Shown here one piece after another: positions 19,278 to 30,063 of a DNA stretch of 64,000 nucleotides. How positions within the stretch are numbered: position 1 is the first letter of the stretch; every line of letters begins with the position of its first letter. This DNA comes from Quisquiliibacterium transsilvanicum (GTDB taxonomy: Bacteria; Pseudomonadota; Gammaproteobacteria; Burkholderiales; Burkholderiaceae_E), in contig NZ_JACHGB010000004.1 of NCBI RefSeq assembly GCF_014202215.1, positions 347,255 to 411,254 of the forward strand, read 5' to 3'. The notes under the pieces are model-generated. The model made no database searches and was not told the origin of the DNA. It saw only the letters and a program-made list of their open reading frames with translations. The position numbers and the translations under genes are program-made.

Positions 19278-22259
19278 TCAGCCCAGCCGTGCCAGCTGCT
19301 CCTGCAGTCGCTGAACCGTGGCGCCGAAGGCTTCGAGCCGTTCGCGCTCCTGCGCGACCACCGCCGCGGGCGCGCGTTCGACGAAGCTGGCGTTGCCGAG
19401 CTTGCCCTGGGCCTTGCGGATCTCGCCCTCGATGCGGGCGATCTCCTTGCCCAGGCGCTCGCGTTCGGCGGCCACGTCGATCTCCACCTTCAGCATCAGG
19501 CGGGTGGCGCCGACGATCTGCACCGGCGCGATCGAGCCCGCGGGAAGCTCGCCTGCGATCTCCACCTCGGAGAGCTTGGCGAGCGCCTGCAGGTAGGGCG
19601 CCTGCCCGGCCAGCCTTGTCCGGTCGCCGGCTGCCACCAGCGGCAGCTTCTGCGCGGGCGAGATGCTCATCTCGCCGCGCAGCGCGCGGCAGGCGTCGAC
19701 CATTGCCTTGAGCTCGGCCACCCAGGCCTCGGCGGCCTCGTCGATCTTCGCCGGCTCGGCCTGCGGGTAGCGCTGGGTCATGATCGAGAAGCGGCGTTCG
19801 GCCACCGCTGCGGCGAGCGCCTCGCCGGCCAGCGTCTGCTCGCCGCGCTCGCCATAGCGGCCGGCAAGCGGCGCCACCTTCTGCCACAGCGCCTCGGTGA
19901 TGAACGGGATCACCGGATGCGCCAGCCGCAGCACCGCCTCCAGCACGCGGATCAGCGTGCGGCGGCCGGCGCGCTTCTGCGCGTCGCTGCCGCCCTGCAG
20001 CTGCACCTTGGCCAGTTCCAGGTACCAGTCGCAGTACTCGTTCCAGACGAACTCGTACATCGCGCGCGCGGCGAGGTCGAAGCGGTAGTCGGCGAAGTGC
20101 TTCTCCACCTCCGTCTCGACGCGCTGCAGCTGCGAGACGATCCAGCGGTCGGCCTGGCTGAACTCCAGGTAGCCGCCGGGCGCGCACTGCGCGGCATCGT
20201 GCGGCGCCAGGCCGCAGTCCTGGCCCTCGCAGTTCATCAGCACGAAGCGGGTGGCGTTCCACAGCTTGTTGCAGAAGTTGCGGTAGCCCTCGCAGCGATT
20301 CAGGTCGAAATTGATGTTGCGGCCCGGGCTGGCCAGCGACGCGAAGGTGAAGCGCAGTGCGTCCGCGCCAAAGGCCGGGATGCCGTCGGGGAATTCCTTG
20401 CGGGTGCGCTTCGCGATCGATTCGGCCTGCTTCGGGTTCATCAGGCCGGTGGTGCGCTTGCCCACCAGGGTGCCGGTGTCGATGCCGTCGATCAGGTCGA
20501 TCGGGTCGAGCGTGTTGCCCTTGCTCTTCGACATCTTCTGGCCTTCTGCATCGCGCACCAGCGCATGCACGTAGACGTCGCGGAAGGGCACCTTGCCGGT
20601 GAAATGCACCGTCATCATCACCATCCGGGCGACCCAGAAGAAGATGATGTCGAAGCCGGTGACCAGCACCGAGGAGGGCAGGAATTGCTCGAGCTCCGGC
20701 CGAATGTTGGGGCGGCCGTCGACGAAGGGGCGCTGCGGGTCGGCCAGCGTGGAGAAGGGCACCAGCGCCGACGAGAACCAGGTGTCGAGCACGTCCTCGT
20801 CGCGTGCCAGGCCGCCCTGCCAGCCGGCGGCGCGCGCGTGCGCGAGCGCATCGTCCTCGCTGCGCGCGACGAACACCGTGCCGTCGTGCACCGCGCGGCC
20901 CTCGGCGTCCGCCTTGTACCAGGCGGGGATCTGGTGGCCCCACCAGAGCTGGCGCGAGATGCACCAGTCCTGGATGTTCTCGAGCCAGTGGTTGTAGGTG
21001 GAGGTCCAGTTCTCGGGCACGAAGCGGATCGAGCCGTCGGCCACGACCTCTAGCGACTTCTGCGCGATGCTCTTGCCAGGGAACAGCGTGCCCTCGGGCG
21101 CGGGCTTGCTCATCGCGACGAACCACTGGTCGGTGAGCATCGGCTCGATGACCGCGTTGGTGCGGTCGCCGCGCGGCACCATCAGCCGGTGCGGCTTGAC
21201 CGATTCGAGCAGGCCCAGCGTCTCGAGGTCGGCGACGATCTTCTCGCGCGCGTCGTAGCGGTCCATGCCGCGGTAGCGCGCGGGCGCCTCGTCGTTGATG
21301 CGGGCGTCGAGCGTCAGGATGCCGATCGTCGGCAGGCCGTGGCGCTGGCCCACCGCGTAGTCGTTGAAGTCGTGCGCCGGCGTCACCTTGACCACACCGG
21401 TGCCGAACTCGCGCTCGACGTAGGCATCGGCGATGATCGGGATCTCGCGCCAGCACGCGGCATCCATCGGGTCGGCGCCGGTCAGCGGCAGGCGGACCGT
21501 GCGGCCGATCAGGTGCGCGTAGCGCTCGTCCTCGGGATGCACCATCAGCGCGGTGTCGCCCAGCATGGTCTCGGGGCGGGTGGTGGCCACGGTGAGCTGG
21601 CCGCTGCCGTCGGCCAGCGGGTAGCTGATCTGCCAGAGCTTGCCGTCCTCCTCCTCGCTGACCACCTCGAGGTCGGAGACCGCGGTGAGCAGCTTCGGGT
21701 CCCAGTTCACCAGGCGCTTGCCGCGGTAGATCAGCCCCTGCTCGTACAGGCCGACGAACACTTCCTTGACGGTTTCCGACAGCGTCGGGTCCATCGTGAA
21801 GTATTCGAGCGACCAGTCGGTGGAGGCGCCCATCCGGCGCATCTGCCGGGTGATCGTGGAGCCGGACTCGTGCTTCCAGTCCCAGACCCGCTCGACGAAC
21901 TTCGCGCGGCCCAGGTCGTGGCGGGAGACTCCCTGCGCGTCGAGCTGGCGTTCGACGACGATCTGGGTGGCGATGCCCGCATGGTCGGTGCCCGGCAGCC
22001 AGAGCGTGTTCGCTCCCTTCATCCGGTAGTACCGGGTGAGCGCGTCCATGATCGTCTGGTTGAACGCATGCCCCATGTGCAGCGTGCCGGTGACGTTGGG
22101 CGGCGGCAGCTGGATGCTGAAGGCGGGCGCGCCGGCCTGCTCGCCTGCGCCGAAGTAGCCGCGCTCCTCCCAGGTGGGATACCAGAGCGCTTCGATGTCG
22201 CGTGGCTCGAAGCTCTTGGCGAGCGCGTTCTGTTCGCCGGTGGCGGAAGGGGAGTTCAT
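19278..22259 (-). CDS. valS: Valyl-tRNA synthetase
   Basis: About 993 residues. It has class I signatures [17 protein letters not shown] (HIGH-type) and [14 protein letters not shown]. The editing domain and anticodon-binding region ([10 protein letters not shown]) follow, with the C-terminal coiled coil ([18 protein letters not shown]), which clamps tRNA. It charges tRNA-Val and edits Thr. ATG 22259 follows GGAAGGGGAG; a longer frame upstream is not coding. It is the last gene of the pepA-holC-DUF2486-valS run. Confidence 0.97.
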   Translation of the reverse strand: MNSPSATGEQNALAKSFEPRDIEALWYPTWEERGYFGAGEQAGAPAFSIQLPPPNVTGTLHMGHAFNQTIMDALTRYYRMKGANTLWLPGTDHAGIATQIVVERQLDAQGVSRHDLGRAKFVERVWDWKHESGSTITRQMRRMGASTDWSLEYFTMDPTLSETVKEVFVGLYEQGLIYRGKRLVNWDPKLLTAVSDLEVVSEEEDGKLWQISYPLADGSGQLTVATTRPETMLGDTALMVHPEDERYAHLIGRTVRLPLTGADPMDAACWREIPIIADAYVEREFGTGVVKVTPAHDFNDYAVGQRHGLPTIGILTLDARINDEAPARYRGMDRYDAREKIVADLETLGLLESVKPHRLMVPRGDRTNAVIEPMLTDQWFVAMSKPAPEGTLFPGKSIAQKSLEVVADGSIRFVPENWTSTYNHWLENIQDWCISRQLWWGHQIPAWYKADAEGRAVHDGTVFVARSEDDALAHARAAGWQGGLARDEDVLDTWFSSALVPFSTLADPQRPFVDGRPNIRPELEQFLPSSVLVTGFDIIFFWVARMVMMTVHFTGKVPFRDVYVHALVRDAEGQKMSKSKGNTLDPIDLIDGIDTGTLVGKRTTGLMNPKQAESIAKRTRKEFPDGIPAFGADALRFTFASLASPGRNINFDLNRCEGYRNFCNKLWNATRFVLMNCEGQDCGLAPHDAAQCAPGGYLEFSQADRWIVSQLQRVETEVEKHFADYRFDLAARAMYEFVWNEYCDWYLELAKVQLQGGSDAQKRAGRRTLIRVLEAVLRLAHPVIPFITEALWQKVAPLAGRYGERGEQTLAGEALAAAVAERRFSIMTQRYPQAEPAKIDEAAEAWVAELKAMVDACRALRGEMSISPAQKLPLVAAGDRTRLAGQAPYLQALAKLSEVEIAGELPAGSIAPVQIVGATRLMLKVEIDVAAERERLGKEIARIEGEIRKAQGKLGNASFVERAPAAVVAQERERLEAFGATVQRLQEQLARLG

Positions 22260-22296
22260 CTGGGGGAGCCGTGCAAGTGCCTGATCGGACGGCGGA

Positions 22297-22695
22297 TTAT
22301 ATCGGCGCGCGGTCCCCCGCCCCGCCGTGCTCGATCTCGGCCTGCACCCGGGCGAGCTCCTCGGCGACCGCGCGCGCGACGACGTCGCGGGTGAGCTGCG
22401 AGACCGCGCCCTGGAGCTCGAGCTGCAGCTGGGCAGTGGCACGCTCGATCACCGCGTCCAGCGTGCTGCGCAGCGACTGCTCGAAGAGTGCCTCCGAGCG
22501 GCGCATCAGCTGCTCCAGCACGTTGTCCTGCACCTGGCGGGAGAGCGCAGACCAGTCGACGTCGGAAAGCGCGGCCGGCAGGTCGGGCGCGCGGTAGCGC
22601 GGCGCCTCGACCACCTCGGTGAGCAGGGGGATCGCGTCGTCGCTGCCGGGCAGGCCCGGGCCGCCGGGACCGGTGGGGTCGAGCGGAGGATTCAT
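22297..22695 (-). CDS. DUF2486-like protein between holC and valS
   Basis: 132 residues. A Pro/Gly-rich start ([17 protein letters not shown]) leads to a helical body ([19 protein letters not shown]) with long amphipathic stretches. In Burkholderiales a protein of this type (DUF2486) regularly sits between holC and valS; identity here rests mainly on position and general character. ATG 22695 chosen; the frame continues upstream without a plausible start. Role unknown. Confidence 0.65.
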   Translation of the reverse strand: MNPPLDPTGPGGPGLPGSDDAIPLLTEVVEAPRYRAPDLPAALSDVDWSALSRQVQDNVLEQLMRRSEALFEQSLRSTLDAVIERATAQLQLELQGAVSQLTRDVVARAVAEELARVQAEIEHGGAGDRAPI

Positions 22696-22738
22696 GCTTG
22701 GGCTCCTGCGCGGCGCGCGTCGTGGGGGCGGGTGGGAT

Positions 22739-23158
22739 TCAGTCCGCTGCCAGCTGGTGGCCGGCAAGCGGATAGCCGCGGTCCCGGTAGAAGCGCCAGC
22801 GCTCGCGAGCCTGGGCCCGGTCGCGCTCTTCGCTCGATACCACCTCGAACAGGCGCTCGAAGCGGCTGAAGAAGGACGGAGTGGCGTGGGACAGGTTGAC
22901 AAGGTTGTCGGAGTGCGGCGTGTCGGCCGACTCGCTGCACAGGATCACCGGGGTTCGGTCGGCGAGCGCGTCGCCGGCGAACACGTGCGGGATGAAGTCC
23001 AGCTTCGAGAAGGTCCACAGCAGGCGGTCGAACTCGGCCAGCGTCAGCGGGTCGCCGAACACCACCACCTGCTGGCCGGCGCGGCGGATCTTGCGCACCA
23101 GCCGGCAGGCGTACTGGAGCTTGTCCGCCGCGTTGAAGTGGAAGTCGACCCGTGTCAT
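22739..23158 (-). CDS. holC: DNA polymerase III chi subunit
   Basis: 139 residues. It starts [20 protein letters not shown], the standard chi N-terminus, with [18 protein letters not shown] and FIPHVFAGD. Chi links the clamp loader to SSB. ATG 23158 overlaps the pepA stop (ATGA), so pepA and holC are translationally coupled, an arrangement common in proteobacteria. Confidence 0.93.
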   Translation of the reverse strand: MTRVDFHFNAADKLQYACRLVRKIRRAGQQVVVFGDPLTLAEFDRLLWTFSKLDFIPHVFAGDALADRTPVILCSESADTPHSDNLVNLSHATPSFFSRFERLFEVVSSEERDRAQARERWRFYRDRGYPLAGHQLAAD

Positions 23159-24642
23159 CGGCTCCCGGCGCGTGCCGCGAGGAAGCCGGCGAGCAGCGGT
23201 ACGGGCCTGCCGCTCGAGCCCTTGGCCGCGCCGGAGCGCCAGGCGGTGCCGGCGATGTCCAGGTGCGCCCAGTCGTAGGCCTTGGTGAAGCGCGACAGGA
23301 AGCAGGCCGCAGTGATCGAGCCCCCGGCCCGGCCGCCGATGTTGGCGACGTCCGCGAACGGGGACTTCAGCTGGTCCTGGTATTCGTCCTCCAGCGGCAT
23401 CCGCCAGCAGCGGTCGCCGGACTCGCGGCCCGCCGCCACCAGCTCGTCGGCCAGCGCGTCGCTCGCGCTGAACAGGCCGGTGTTGTGGTGGCCGAGCGCG
23501 ATCACGCAGGCGCCGGTGAGGGTGGCGACGTCGATCACTGCCGCCGGCTTGAAGCGCTCGACGTAGGTGAGGGCGTCGCACAGCACCAGCCGGCCCTCGG
23601 CGTCGGTGTTCAGGATCTCGATGGTCTGGCCCGACATGCTGGTGACCACGTCGCCCGGACGGGTGGCGCCGCCGCCGGGCATGTTCTCGGCGGCCGGGAT
23701 CACGCCGACCAGGTTGATCGGCAGCTTCATCTCGGCCACGGCGCGGAAGGTGCCCAGCACCGAGGCCGCGCCGCACATGTCGTACTTCATTTCGTCCATC
23801 TCGGCCGCGGGCTTGAGCGAGATGCCGCCGGTGTCGAAGGTGATGCCCTTGCCGACCAGCGCCACCGGCGCCTGCTTCGCGGGCCCGCCCTGGTACTGGA
23901 GCACGATCAGCCTGGGCGTCTGCTCGGAGCCCTGGGCCACCGCCAGCAGCGCGCCCATCCTGAGCGCCTGCATCTGCCGGCGCTCGAGCACCTGCACCTT
24001 GATCTTGAATTCGTTCCCGAGCCTGGTCGCGGCGTCGGCGAGGTAGGCCGGGGTGCAGACGTTGCCTGGCAGGTTGCCGAGGTCCTTGGCGAGGTCGACG
24101 CCGTTGGCAAGGGCCACCGCGTGCGCGATCTCGCGCTCGGCGGCGGCGCTGGCGGCTCGCTCGACCAGCAAAGCGAGACGCTCGGGCCGGGGCGGCTGCG
24201 GCTCCTTCTTGGACTTCATCCTGTCGAAACGATAGGACGCCTCGCGACCGAGCGTCACCTGGGTGCGCAGCCGCCAGTCGGACGAGCGCCCCGCGACCTC
24301 GGCTTCGTGCAGGGCCGACACAGCTTCCGACCCCGACAGCGTGGCGAGATGGCGCAGCGCGCCGCGCACGGCTTCGGTATACGACTTCTCGCTGACCTGG
24401 GCCTCCTCGCCCATGGACACCAGCAGCACCCGGGCCACCCGCTTGGGGTCGCCGTAGATCATCAGCGTGGAGCCCGCCTTCGGCTGCAGGTCGCCGTGCG
24501 CGATGGCCGCGGCAAGCGATCCGCCCAGCGCGGCGTCGAGCGCGGCGCCGGCCGCACCGAGCTTGCGCCCCGGCAGCACGGGGATGACGGCGCAGGCCGT
24601 TTTCAGCGATTCGGCGGCGGAAGTCTTTATACTGAATTGCAT
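23155..24642 (-). CDS. pepA: Leucyl aminopeptidase (cytosol aminopeptidase, M17)
   Basis: 495 residues. The M17 C-terminal catalytic domain has [15 protein letters not shown] (metal ligands Lys/Asp), [13 protein letters not shown] and the family signature [17 protein letters not shown] Lys-Pro-rich linker ([14 protein letters not shown]) joins the N-terminal domain. It removes N-terminal residues from peptides; PepA homologues can also bind DNA, not testable here. It is transcribed away from lptF and starts at 24642. Confidence 0.95.
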   Translation of the reverse strand: MQFSIKTSAAESLKTACAVIPVLPGRKLGAAGAALDAALGGSLAAAIAHGDLQPKAGSTLMIYGDPKRVARVLLVSMGEEAQVSEKSYTEAVRGALRHLATLSGSEAVSALHEAEVAGRSSDWRLRTQVTLGREASYRFDRMKSKKEPQPPRPERLALLVERAASAAAEREIAHAVALANGVDLAKDLGNLPGNVCTPAYLADAATRLGNEFKIKVQVLERRQMQALRMGALLAVAQGSEQTPRLIVLQYQGGPAKQAPVALVGKGITFDTGGISLKPAAEMDEMKYDMCGAASVLGTFRAVAEMKLPINLVGVIPAAENMPGGGATRPGDVVTSMSGQTIEILNTDAEGRLVLCDALTYVERFKPAAVIDVATLTGACVIALGHHNTGLFSASDALADELVAAGRESGDRCWRMPLEDEYQDQLKSPFADVANIGGRAGGSITAACFLSRFTKAYDWAHLDIAGTAWRSGAAKGSSGRPVPLLAGFLAARAGSR

Positions 24643-24669
24643 TGCAGCATCCCTTTGGGCGACCGGCCG

Positions 24670-24676
24670 ATTATAC
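24670..24676. promoter_or_regulatory. Shared -10 region between pepA and lptF
   Basis: The - strand reads TATAAT at 24675-24670, about 28 bp before the pepA start, and the + strand reads TTATAC at 24671-24676, about 90 bp before lptF. The overlapping hexamers could serve divergent promoters. No strong -35 is visible for either. Confidence 0.45.
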
Positions 24677-24764
24677 GGTCCGGTCCCTCACGCGCCGGGC
24701 GCGGCGATCCGCCCGCATGCCTTCGCCGCAGGGCAGTGCTGCGCGCAACGACCCGCTCCCGCCC

Positions 24765-25862
24765 ATGCTCTTCACCAAAGCCCTGCGCCGTGATCTCGCC
24801 AACCTGGCGGGGGTGGTCTTCGCCACCCTCTTCACGGTGCTGGTCACCACCACGCTGATCCGGCTGCTTGGGCGGGCAGCCGGCGGCAAGGTGGACACTG
24901 CCAGCCTCGTGCCGCTGGTCGCCTTTAGCGCGATCAACGCGCTGCCGGTGCTGCTGGTGCTGACGCTCTACGTTTCGGTGCTGCTCGCCATCACGCGGGC
25001 CTACCGGGACTCCGAGATGGTGGTCTGGTTCGCGAGCGGGCGCAGCCTGCTCGACTGGATCCGGCCGGTGCTGGGCTTCGCGCTGCCCTTCATGCTGATC
25101 GTTGCCCTGGTCGCCTTCGTCGCGGGCCCCTGGGCGAGCCGGCAGTCCGACGAGTACCGCAGCCGCTTCGAGCAGCGCGAGGACGTCTCCCAGGTGGCGG
25201 CAGGGCAGTTCCGGGAGTCTGCGTCCTCGTCGCGGGTGTTCTTCGTGGAGTCGATCAGCGACGACCAGCGCGAGGTGCGCAACGTGTTCGTCACCCAGCA
25301 GGAGGCGGGGCGGGTGAGCATCGTGGTGGCGGCGGCAGGCGGCATCCAGGGCGAGGAGACCGGCGAGCGCTTCCTGGTGCTGGAGAAGGGGCGGCGCTAC
25401 GACGGCGAGGCGGACGCCCCCGCGTTTCGCCTGATGGAGTTCGAGCGCTACGGGCTGCGGCTCGAGCCGCGGGCGCTGGCGGCGCGCGACCAGTCCTCCA
25501 AGGTGAAGGGGACGATGGTGCTGATCGCCGATCCCACGCCGCGCAACCAGGGCGAGCTGCTCTGGCGGATCGGTCTGCCGGTGTCGGCGGTGGTGCTGGC
25601 GCTGCTGGCCATCCCGCTGTCCTCGTTCAACCCGCGCGGCGGGCGCTCTGTGAACCTGATCGTGGCGCTGCTGGTCTACGTCACCTACAGCAACCTGCTC
25701 TCGCTGAGCCAGGCCTGGGTTTCTCAGGGAAAGGCGCAGTTCGGGCTGGCGGTGTGGGTGATCCACGCGGCGCTGCTCGCGGTCGCGGGGCTGCTGTTCT
25801 GGAGACGGATGACGCTGCCGCTGCGGCGCCGCTCGCTGCTGCCGTGGAGGGCCGCGGCTTGA
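24765..25862 (+). CDS. lptF: LPS export ABC transporter permease LptF
   Basis: 365 residues of the YjgP/YjgQ family. It has membrane helices near the N-terminus (LAGVVFATLFTVLVTTTLI), a periplasmic beta-jellyroll-like domain around residues 120-260, and three C-terminal helices (PVSAVVLALLAIPLSSFNPR). With LptG and LptB it extracts lipopolysaccharide from the inner membrane. Start ATG 24765 matches the family N-terminus. The stop overlaps the TTG start of lptG. Confidence 0.93.
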   Translation: MLFTKALRRDLANLAGVVFATLFTVLVTTTLIRLLGRAAGGKVDTASLVPLVAFSAINALPVLLVLTLYVSVLLAITRAYRDSEMVVWFASGRSLLDWIRPVLGFALPFMLIVALVAFVAGPWASRQSDEYRSRFEQREDVSQVAAGQFRESASSSRVFFVESISDDQREVRNVFVTQQEAGRVSIVVAAAGGIQGEETGERFLVLEKGRRYDGEADAPAFRLMEFERYGLRLEPRALAARDQSSKVKGTMVLIADPTPRNQGELLWRIGLPVSAVVLALLAIPLSSFNPRGGRSVNLIVALLVYVTYSNLLSLSQAWVSQGKAQFGLAVWVIHAALLAVAGLLFWRRMTLPLRRRSLLPWRAAA

Positions 25863-26992
25863 CGCTCATCGGTCGCTACCTGGCCCGCGAGGTCTTCGCC
25901 GCGGTCGCCTTCGTGCTCGCGGCTTTCCTGGCGCTGTTCACCTTCTTCGACTTCATCAGCGAGCTCGAGGACATCGGACGTGGCGGCTATCGCGTCCAGC
26001 ATGCGCTGGCCTTCGTCGTGCTGAACATTCCGGGGCACGTCTACGAGCTGATGCCGATCGCGGCCCTGATCGGCTCGATCTTCGCGCTGGCGCAGTTCGC
26101 CTCGCACTCCGAGTACACCGCGATGCGCGCCGCCGGGCTCGGTCGGCGGAGGGCGCTCGCGGCGATCACCTCGGTGGGCGCGGTGATCGCCCTGGTCACC
26201 GTGCTCTTCGGGGAACTGCTCACGCCGCCTGCCGAGCGGCTGGCGCAGCAGGTGCGCCTGGGGGCGATCGGCGGGACCGTGGGCGTGCAGTTCCGCTCCG
26301 GCCTGTGGATCAAGGACACGCTGAAGGACTCGGAGGGCAGGGTGCAGCGGCTGCGCTTCGTCAACGTGGCCGAAGTAATGCCGGACACGACGCTTCGCGA
26401 CCTGCGCTCCTTCGAGTTCGACACCGACTTCCGGCTGCTGGAGATCGTGCGGGCCGCATCGGGCAGCTTCACGCCGCCTTCGGGCTGGCGGCTGATGAAG
26501 GTGCAGCGCACGCTCTTCGAGCCGGTGAAGGTGGCCGACAGCACCGTGGCGCTGAGCGCGGTGCGCACGCAACTCGAGCGCCACGACTGGGCGTCGGAGC
26601 TGACCCCCGAGATCCTGGGCGTGCTGACCCTGGATCCGGAGCGGATGTCCGCGTGGTCGCTGGTGCGCTACGTGCAGCACCTGCGCGAGAACCTGCAGCG
26701 CGCCGACCGCTACGAAATCGCACTGTGGAAGAAGGTGTTCTATCCGATCGCGGTGGTGGTGATGATGGCGCTGGCGCTGCCCTTCGCCTACCTGCAGTCG
26801 CGCAGCGGCGGCATCGGCTACAAGGTGTTCGCGGGCATCATGCTTGGCGTGGCGTTCCATTTCCTGAACGGGCTGTTCTCGCATCTTGGCCTGCTCAACA
26901 CCTGGCCCGCGTGGCTGGCGGCGGGCGTTCCGAGCATGATCGCGCTGGTGCTTGCGATCGGCATGCTCGCCTGGGTCGACCGGGCGCGCTGA
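25859..26992 (+). CDS. lptG: LPS export ABC transporter permease LptG
   Basis: 377 residues. The family N-terminus (TLIGRYLAREVFAAVAFVL) begins at a TTG codon that overlaps the lptF stop, so a TTG start and translational coupling are the best reading. Helices are at both ends, with a periplasmic domain between, and a C-terminal block KKVFYPIAVVVMMALALPFA. Partner of LptF in lipopolysaccharide export. A terminator hairpin follows at 27142. Confidence 0.93.
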   Translation: MTLIGRYLAREVFAAVAFVLAAFLALFTFFDFISELEDIGRGGYRVQHALAFVVLNIPGHVYELMPIAALIGSIFALAQFASHSEYTAMRAAGLGRRRALAAITSVGAVIALVTVLFGELLTPPAERLAQQVRLGAIGGTVGVQFRSGLWIKDTLKDSEGRVQRLRFVNVAEVMPDTTLRDLRSFEFDTDFRLLEIVRAASGSFTPPSGWRLMKVQRTLFEPVKVADSTVALSAVRTQLERHDWASELTPEILGVLTLDPERMSAWSLVRYVQHLRENLQRADRYEIALWKKVFYPIAVVVMMALALPFAYLQSRSGGIGYKVFAGIMLGVAFHFLNGLFSHLGLLNTWPAWLAAGVPSMIALVLAIGMLAWVDRAR

Positions 26993-27141
26993 GAACGAAC
27001 CCGCTCAGGGTTGTCCTTTAGCCGAAACCCGTAGACGAAGGCCCTCCCTTTGGCTAGCATCGGTCCGTCTTGCGCGCTGTGCACCGTCACGGGGCGCGCA
27101 GGGCATCGAGGAGGAGGAGAGGCAGCGATGCTGCTTTTTTC

Positions 27142-27168
27142 GGGCGCACAGCGATGTGCGCCCCTTTT
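27142..27168 (+). terminator. Rho-independent terminator after lptG
   Basis: Stem GGGCGCAC / GTGCGCCC with loop AGCGAT, then CTTTT. It lies 150 bp after lptG and 80 bp before the glycosyltransferase gene, and would end the lptFG transcript. Confidence 0.75.
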
Positions 27169-27246
27169 ATTTCCCGCTCCATTTTTCGCTCCCCTGCAGG
27201 GCGCGCCTGCGGCGGGCCCTGGGTGGGCCTGCCTCGTTCGACTGGC

Positions 27247-28824
27247 ATGAACAGCACTCCCGAAACCAGAACCTTCTTCGCGCTAGCCGCGATCACCCTG
27301 CTGCTGCGCGGCGCGCTGGCGGCCTGGTTGCCGATCACCGGCGACGAGGCCTATTTCCACGCCTGGGGCAAGAACCCGGACTGGGGCTTCTACGACCACC
27401 CGCCGATGGTGGGCTGGTGGCTGGCGGCGATGTCCGCGATCTCAGACCATCCCTTCGTGCTGCGCCTGCCGGCGCTGCTCGCGCCGCCGCTGGTCGGGCT
27501 GATCGTCGCCGCGACGCTGGCGCGCCACGGCGCGGCGCTGGCCTGGAGCGCCGCGACGCTGGTGCTGCTGGTGCCGCTGAACGCCTGGAACGTGGCGATC
27601 ACCACCGACATCCCGCTGATGATCTTCAGCGCCGGCGCGGTGGCCGCCTACCTGCGCGCGCTGCGCACCGGCCGCGGGCTGGACTTTCTGCTGGCCGGGC
27701 TGATGCTGGGCGGCGCGCTGCTCTCCAAGTACTTCGCCGCGCTGCTGGCGCTGGCGATCTTCTTGCACGCGGTCACCCGACCCGGGCGGCAGCGGGTGTT
27801 CGGGATCTCGCTGATCGTGCTTGCCAGCCTGCCGGCGGCGCTGCTGCAGGTGGTGTGGAACTGGCAGAACTGCTGGCCGAACGTGATGTTCAACGTGGTC
27901 AACCGCCACGACAACGCGGGCTGGTCGCTGACGACGCCGCTGCTGTACCTGGTATCGCTGGCCTACGTGCTCACGCCGCCCGTGCTGTGGGCGCTGGCGC
28001 GAGGCACCGGCCGCCTGGGCTCGGCGGGCGTGCATGGCGCATCGCGCGAGCGCACCGCGCTGGCCTGGCTGGCCGCGATTCCGTTCGCGGTGTTCGCATT
28101 GCTGTCGGCGGTCAAGACGATCGGCCTGCACTGGCTGGCCAGCTTCGTGGCGCCCGCGGTGATGCTGTTCGCGCTGGGCCCGGCGGGCGCGGCGGGGCAG
28201 GGGGGTGCAGCGGGGCAGGGCGGGTACGCTGACGCGGCGGTGGGGGGCGGGCTGCGCCGGGCAGTGCGCTTCGCCGCCGGCCTTGCGGTGGTGCACTACG
28301 TCATCATCGCCGGCCTGGCGGCCGCGCCGATCGAATGGTTCGCGGATTCGAAGCGTTACCAGGGCATCGTGATGACGCTGCGCCCGCAGGCGCTCAACGA
28401 GCGCATCGAGCCGCTGGCGGACCGCTTCGTCGTCACCGCGCGCGGCTACTCGCCCGCGGTCACGCTGGGCTTCAACCTGGGGCGGCACGTGCCGGTGTTC
28501 GGCTCGGGCTCCAGCCATGCCCGACATGACGACATCCTGACCGACTTCCGGGCGCTGGACGGCCGCGACCTGCTGGTGGTGAGCAAGGAAGTCCCGGACC
28601 GGGCCGAGTACGAGCCCTACTTCAAGCGCGTGGTCTATCGCCAGGAGCAGGTGCTCGGCGCCACCTTCCACTTCATCGAGGGCTACGGCTTCCGCTACGC
28701 CGCCTACCGGGATGCGGTGCTCGAGGAGATCCGCGCGCGCTGGTACGCGGTGCCCAGCTGGCTGCCGCGCGGCCCGTGCTATTTTTGCGACCGCTACTTC
28801 CCTGAGCGGTCCTGCCACCGATGA
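27247..28824 (+). CDS. Membrane glycosyltransferase, GT39/ArnT-like
   Basis: 525 residues with about ten hydrophobic helices. The first periplasmic loop has the GT-C signature: PITGDEAYFHAWGKNPDWGF then YDHPPMVGWW, as in ArnT and PMT-type enzymes that use polyprenyl-phosphate sugars. An insertion of low-complexity Gly/Ala (about residues 315-335) lies in a loop. It likely glycosylates lipid A or another envelope component. Start ATG 27247. The stop overlaps the cysB start (ATGA). Confidence 0.8.
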   Translation: MNSTPETRTFFALAAITLLLRGALAAWLPITGDEAYFHAWGKNPDWGFYDHPPMVGWWLAAMSAISDHPFVLRLPALLAPPLVGLIVAATLARHGAALAWSAATLVLLVPLNAWNVAITTDIPLMIFSAGAVAAYLRALRTGRGLDFLLAGLMLGGALLSKYFAALLALAIFLHAVTRPGRQRVFGISLIVLASLPAALLQVVWNWQNCWPNVMFNVVNRHDNAGWSLTTPLLYLVSLAYVLTPPVLWALARGTGRLGSAGVHGASRERTALAWLAAIPFAVFALLSAVKTIGLHWLASFVAPAVMLFALGPAGAAGQGGAAGQGGYADAAVGGGLRRAVRFAAGLAVVHYVIIAGLAAAPIEWFADSKRYQGIVMTLRPQALNERIEPLADRFVVTARGYSPAVTLGFNLGRHVPVFGSGSSHARHDDILTDFRALDGRDLLVVSKEVPDRAEYEPYFKRVVYRQEQVLGATFHFIEGYGFRYAAYRDAVLEEIRARWYAVPSWLPRGPCYFCDRYFPERSCHR

Positions 28825-29744
28825 ACCTGCAGCAACTGCGCTTCGTCCAGGAGACGGCGCGGCACAACTTCAACCTGACGCATGCGGCGCAGGCCATCGG
28901 CACCTCGCAGCCCGCGCTCTCGCGCGGCATCCTCGAGCTCGAGGCCGAGCTGGGGGTGGACATCTTCGTGCGCCACGGCAAGCGCATGCTGGGGCTCACC
29001 GAGCCGGGCAAGGCCATCCTCGCCCGCGCCCAGCGGGTGCTCGCCGAGGTGCAGGGAATCGAGCGGGTGACCGCCGACTTCCGTGCACGCGACGCCGGAG
29101 AACTGCGCATCGCCACGACGCACACCCAGGCGCGCTACGTGCTGCCCTCGGTGATCCGCGAATTCCGCAAGCGCTATCCGGCGGTGCGCCTGACGCTGGT
29201 GCAGGGCAATCCGCGCCAGATCACCCAGTCGCTGCTGGGCCGGGAGGTTGACTTCGCGATCGCCACCGAAGTGTCGGACGAGCTGCCCGAGATCCTGACC
29301 ATCCCCGCCTTCGAGTGGGAGCACGTGGTGGTGGTGCCCAACAAGCACCCGCTGCTCGAGAAGCCGCTCACGCTGCAGACCCTGGTGCGCTACCCGATCA
29401 TCACCTACGTCGAGGAGTTCACCGGCCGGCGCCGCATCGACAAGGCCTTCGCAGACGCCGGTCTTGAGCCGGACATCGTGCTGGCCGCGATCGACTCCGA
29501 CGTCATCAAGACCTACGTGGCGCTGGGCCTGGGCGTGGGCATCATGGCCGACCTCGCCTACGACGCCGGTCGCGACCGCAGCCTGACCGCGCTGCCCGCC
29601 GGCAGCCTGTTCGGCGTCAATCACACCCGGCTGGCGGTGCGCCGCGACGCCTTCCTGCGCGGCTTCGCGCTGACCTTCATCGAGCTCTTCGCCCCCGCGG
29701 TGGACCGCAAGCTGCTCGAGCGGCTGATGCGCAAAGACGACTAG
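28821..29744 (+). CDS. cysB: LysR-type regulator, CysB family
   Basis: 307 residues. The winged helix-turn-helix is N-terminal (FNLTHAAQAIGTSQPALSRG), followed by the LysR effector domain. The start MNLQQLRFVQETARHNFNLT and the block ITYVEEFTGRRRIDKAFADA are typical of CysB/Cbl. It controls sulfur assimilation genes in response to O-/N-acetylserine in characterised relatives. Here it is coupled to the glycosyltransferase and lies just ahead of the tRNA gene; no cys genes are in view. Confidence 0.88.
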   Translation: MNLQQLRFVQETARHNFNLTHAAQAIGTSQPALSRGILELEAELGVDIFVRHGKRMLGLTEPGKAILARAQRVLAEVQGIERVTADFRARDAGELRIATTHTQARYVLPSVIREFRKRYPAVRLTLVQGNPRQITQSLLGREVDFAIATEVSDELPEILTIPAFEWEHVVVVPNKHPLLEKPLTLQTLVRYPIITYVEEFTGRRRIDKAFADAGLEPDIVLAAIDSDVIKTYVALGLGVGIMADLAYDAGRDRSLTALPAGSLFGVNHTRLAVRRDAFLRGFALTFIELFAPAVDRKLLERLMRKDD

Positions 29745-29779
29745 CCGCGGCACTGGCGTGCATATGCGGGATTTTTCGC

Positions 29780-29785
29780 TATAAT
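29780..29785 (+). promoter_or_regulatory. -10 element for tRNA-Ala
   Basis: A perfect TATAAT lies 13 bp before the mature tRNA 5' end in an AT-rich patch. The upstream -35 is weak. Confidence 0.7.
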
Positions 29786-29797
29786 CCCGCTTCTGTT

Positions 29798-29873
<76 letters not shown>

Positions 29874-29906
29874 TTACATCATCCGTTGATGTCCAACGGA
29901 ATCCCG

Positions 29907-29935
29907 AAACCGGCCTAAGTGCCGGTTTTCTTTTG
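29907..29935 (+). terminator. Terminator behind tRNA-Ala, island-borne
   Basis: Stem AACCGGC / GCCGGTT with loop CTAAGT, then a T-rich run. It probably ends the tRNA transcript now that island A separates the tRNA from its likely original terminator at 37203. Confidence 0.75.
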
Positions 29936-29951
29936 GGTTTTTCGTCCGTGC

Positions 29952-30063
29952 ACGGGTAACATCGTCCAGCGACATCCAGTCGCGGACCGGGGTAACTATC
30001 CGGGTAGCTCACCTACCCGGCGCAGAGTTACCCGATTCCGAGTTACCCGGACGGGGGTTACCC
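29952..30063. repeat. GTTACCC / GGGTAAC repeats upstream of the integrase
   Basis: Three direct copies of a GTTACCC-type motif begin at 30025, 30040 and 30055, exactly 15 bp apart. Inverted copies (GGGTAAC) lie at 29954 and 29990. An 8-bp stem CCGGGTAG/CTACCCGG is at 30000-30020. Copies of GGGGTAAC recur at the far end of the island (37101 and 37113). They are probably integrase arm-type or autoregulatory sites. Confidence 0.7.

Noticed and set aside
29952-30063. CRISPR array
   Set aside because: The repeats are 7-10 bp at 15-bp spacing without spacers of CRISPR length, and no cas gene is present.
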